A stretch of DNA of 64,000 nt from Symbiodinium kawagutii (taxonomy: Eukaryota; Sar; Dinophyceae; Suessiales; Symbiodiniaceae). Of the stretch, positions 62,660 to 64,000 are shown in pieces; the first letter of the stretch is position 1; each line of letters opens with the position of its first letter. The notes below the pieces were generated by a model. The model worked only from the letters and a program-made list of their open reading frames with translations, was not told the origin of the DNA and did no database searches. The translations under genes and the position numbers were made by a program. Location: positions 160,473 through 224,472 of the forward strand of contig VSDK01009463.1 in the NCBI GenBank assembly GCA_009767595.1, in the 5' to 3' direction.

Positions 62660-62890
62660 TAACCAATGGTGATGAGCAACTGGTTGTATAATAGGGATTG
62701 GCTGATAACAATAGGTTGATAATAATAGTAACCAATGGTGATGACCAACAATGGGTTGACCAAGTAACAATGGTGACAAGCAACCATTGTTGCATAGGAG
62801 ATATATAATGGTCAATAACAGGGATTAGTTGGGGATAATCACCAACAATTGGTTAAACAACAATGGTGATAAAGAACCAATGGTGATAAA
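62660..62890. repeat. AACAATGGTGATAA-type short repeats
   Basis: Irregular ACCAATGGTGATGA/CAACAATGGTTG units. Confidence 0.7.
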
Positions 62891-62893
62891 TGC

Positions 62894-62998
62894 TGGTTTC
62901 TAAAGCCATCGGGGTCCCCCCAAATCATCCTGTATATTAGTCAATTTACAGCAACAAAACCAACCATTTCTGGAGTCCCTTATGACTTCAGAAACCGT
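62894..62998 (+). repeat. family A element
   Basis: GGTTTCTAAAGCCATCGGGG at the left, CCTTATGACTTCAGAAACC at the right. Confidence 0.9.
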
Positions 62999-62999
62999 C

Positions 63000-63445
63000 A
63001 CCAAATAACCAATAGTGATATAAACCTGATGATCAAAAATGAAAACAATACATATAACAAAACATCAATATGTTTACGAGGACCTGGCGATCAAAATACA
63101 AATTACATCCATGTTTCATTTTAGAAAACAAATTGTTTACCAATGCCAACAATATGTAATAATTTATGGACAATAATTATTCAATAACAACTGTTGCCAA
63201 GAAGCCATCCCTCTAATGATCATTGATTACTAACCAGTATCATAATTACTAGTGTCATCTAGTACCATCAAATAATGTCATATCAGCATTCAGAAACTGT
63301 CACAACCCCCTTCATTTAATGGTAAATCACCAGCTAGTTCAAGTAAAGTAGGGGTGGTGTATTCATGTGGATCTACCATTGGCGATAATCATAAACCATC
63401 CTTCACTTCCTTGTGGCTGGTGTCATGCATCTTCGTGGGTCATTT
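63000..63445. other. spacer
   Basis: AT-rich, no gene recognised. Confidence 0.35.
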
Positions 63446-63447
63446 CG

Positions 63448-63554
63448 GTCTTTCTCAAAAAATAAGGAACCCCCGAAGTCATCCAATATTAGCCACTCTT
63501 CATAAACTTCATACACCAACCATTGTTAGGGATCCCCTATGACTAGAGAAACCT
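63448..63554 (+). repeat. family A element
   Basis: GTCTTTCTCAAAAAATAAGG at the left, CCCTATGACTAGAGAAACC at the right. Confidence 0.85.
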
Positions 63555-63593
63555 CCATGGAACTAGCTCATGCATCTCCTTCCAGGCCCTGAC

Positions 63594-63620
63594 CTCCCCA
63601 GCAAAAATCGCAACCCTCCC
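63594..63620 (-). CDS. candidate 27-nt exon
   Basis: Minus strand: GGGAGCGCAG acceptor, TGGGGAG/GTCAGG donor, nine codons GRVAIFAGE. The island is open upstream in another frame (GQEPSPLGSAGEGCDFCW), so the exon may be longer. Confidence 0.4.
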
Positions 63621-63703
63621 CTGCGCTCCCCAACGGCGATGGCTCTTGGCCCAAGACTCGGAAGTGGAAAAGTTGGTTGGGACAGGTGTCTCAAGTGATC
63701 AGT

Positions 63704-63809
63704 TGGCTATGGGTCAATATTAACCAGCAATAACCAACCATTTTATAGGGAAAACGAGCTGGTCAATGAGGGGGAACCAGGGGGACTAAGGGTGAACTGA
63801 CCCACGCCC
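63704..63809 (+). repeat. family B element
   Basis: TGGCTATGGGTCAATATTAAC at the left, GTGAACTGACCCACGCCCA at the right. Confidence 0.9.
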
Positions 63810-64000
63810 AGTTCATGGTTGGTGAATGGTTGGTCAATGATGGCTAGTCACATGATTAGGTTCACAGTCAGGGTCATGGATACTGATGGTTGATGGCGAA
63901 TGGCGGTTTAGAATGGCTAAGAGTCGGTCGCTCTGGTTCTGTTAATCTGGCTCGAACATGACCCATGGTCATGCGCAAATAGCTGGGGTTGATTACCCAC

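Noticed and set aside
1-64000. tRNA, rRNA or snRNA genes
   Set aside because: No cloverleaf with A/B boxes, rRNA core or snRNA Sm-site arrangement was recognised by eye. A covariance-model search was not possible here.
1-64000. Bacterial, viral or plasmid origin
   Set aside because: No operon-like ORFs, ribosome-binding sites, phage or viral genes; coding signal is split by splice-like borders throughout.

Overview
The window looks like nuclear DNA of a eukaryote with split genes, most likely a dinoflagellate or close alveolate (inference). Four things support this: short (17-220 nt), mostly GC-richer coding-like islands separated by 0.1-4 kb of AT-rich repetitive DNA; GT-AG splice junctions at nearly every island, with one apparent GA donor of the kind reported in dinoflagellates; a degenerate block of plant/alveolate-type TTTAGGG repeats at 61.26-61.37 kb; and a CCCH zinc finger. 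There are no bacterial operons, long ORFs, rRNA or convincing tRNA. The longest ORF (288 codons, minus strand, 49.8-50.7 kb) is only a tandem repeat whose 75-bp period is divisible by three.

Layout by my best reading. 0.3-23.7 kb: candidate exons mostly on the minus strand. The one recognisable domain is a CCCH finger split over three exons (6552-6632, 5928-5944 and 4284-4334). 24.0-29.4 kb: candidate exons on the plus strand ending in a stop at 29379. 29.6-63.6 kb: again mostly minus strand. Its best-supported stretch is eight candidate exons from 46.35 to 37.94 kb that join in frame and read as a charged, partly coiled-coil protein. The number of genes cannot be determined from the sequence alone. 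Several islands are open on both strands, and these are flagged.

The non-coding part is built from recurring short elements. Families A, B and C have terminal inverted repeats and about ten or more copies each; family D has two divergent copies. Family C (about 100 bp) carries GTTGGTGG at one end and CCACCAG at the other, so either strand starts with GT and ends with AG. At least seven candidate exons end exactly at a family C edge. One family A copy is a complete 106-bp intron (57525-57630). These look like introners, meaning mobile elements that become introns.

Many long introns also show a strand-asymmetry switch: TGGTT/ATGG-rich just after an exon and AACCAT-rich just before the next, so the two halves could pair. 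Other repeats include a 10-bp satellite (TGGTTGATAT, about 1.8 kb), a 75-bp satellite, microsatellites and two strong inverted repeats.

Coordinates of exon ends were counted by hand and may be off by a base. Exon calls rest on splice-like borders, reading-frame phase and amino-acid composition, with no homology search. Coding regions are listed as candidate exons (type CDS).
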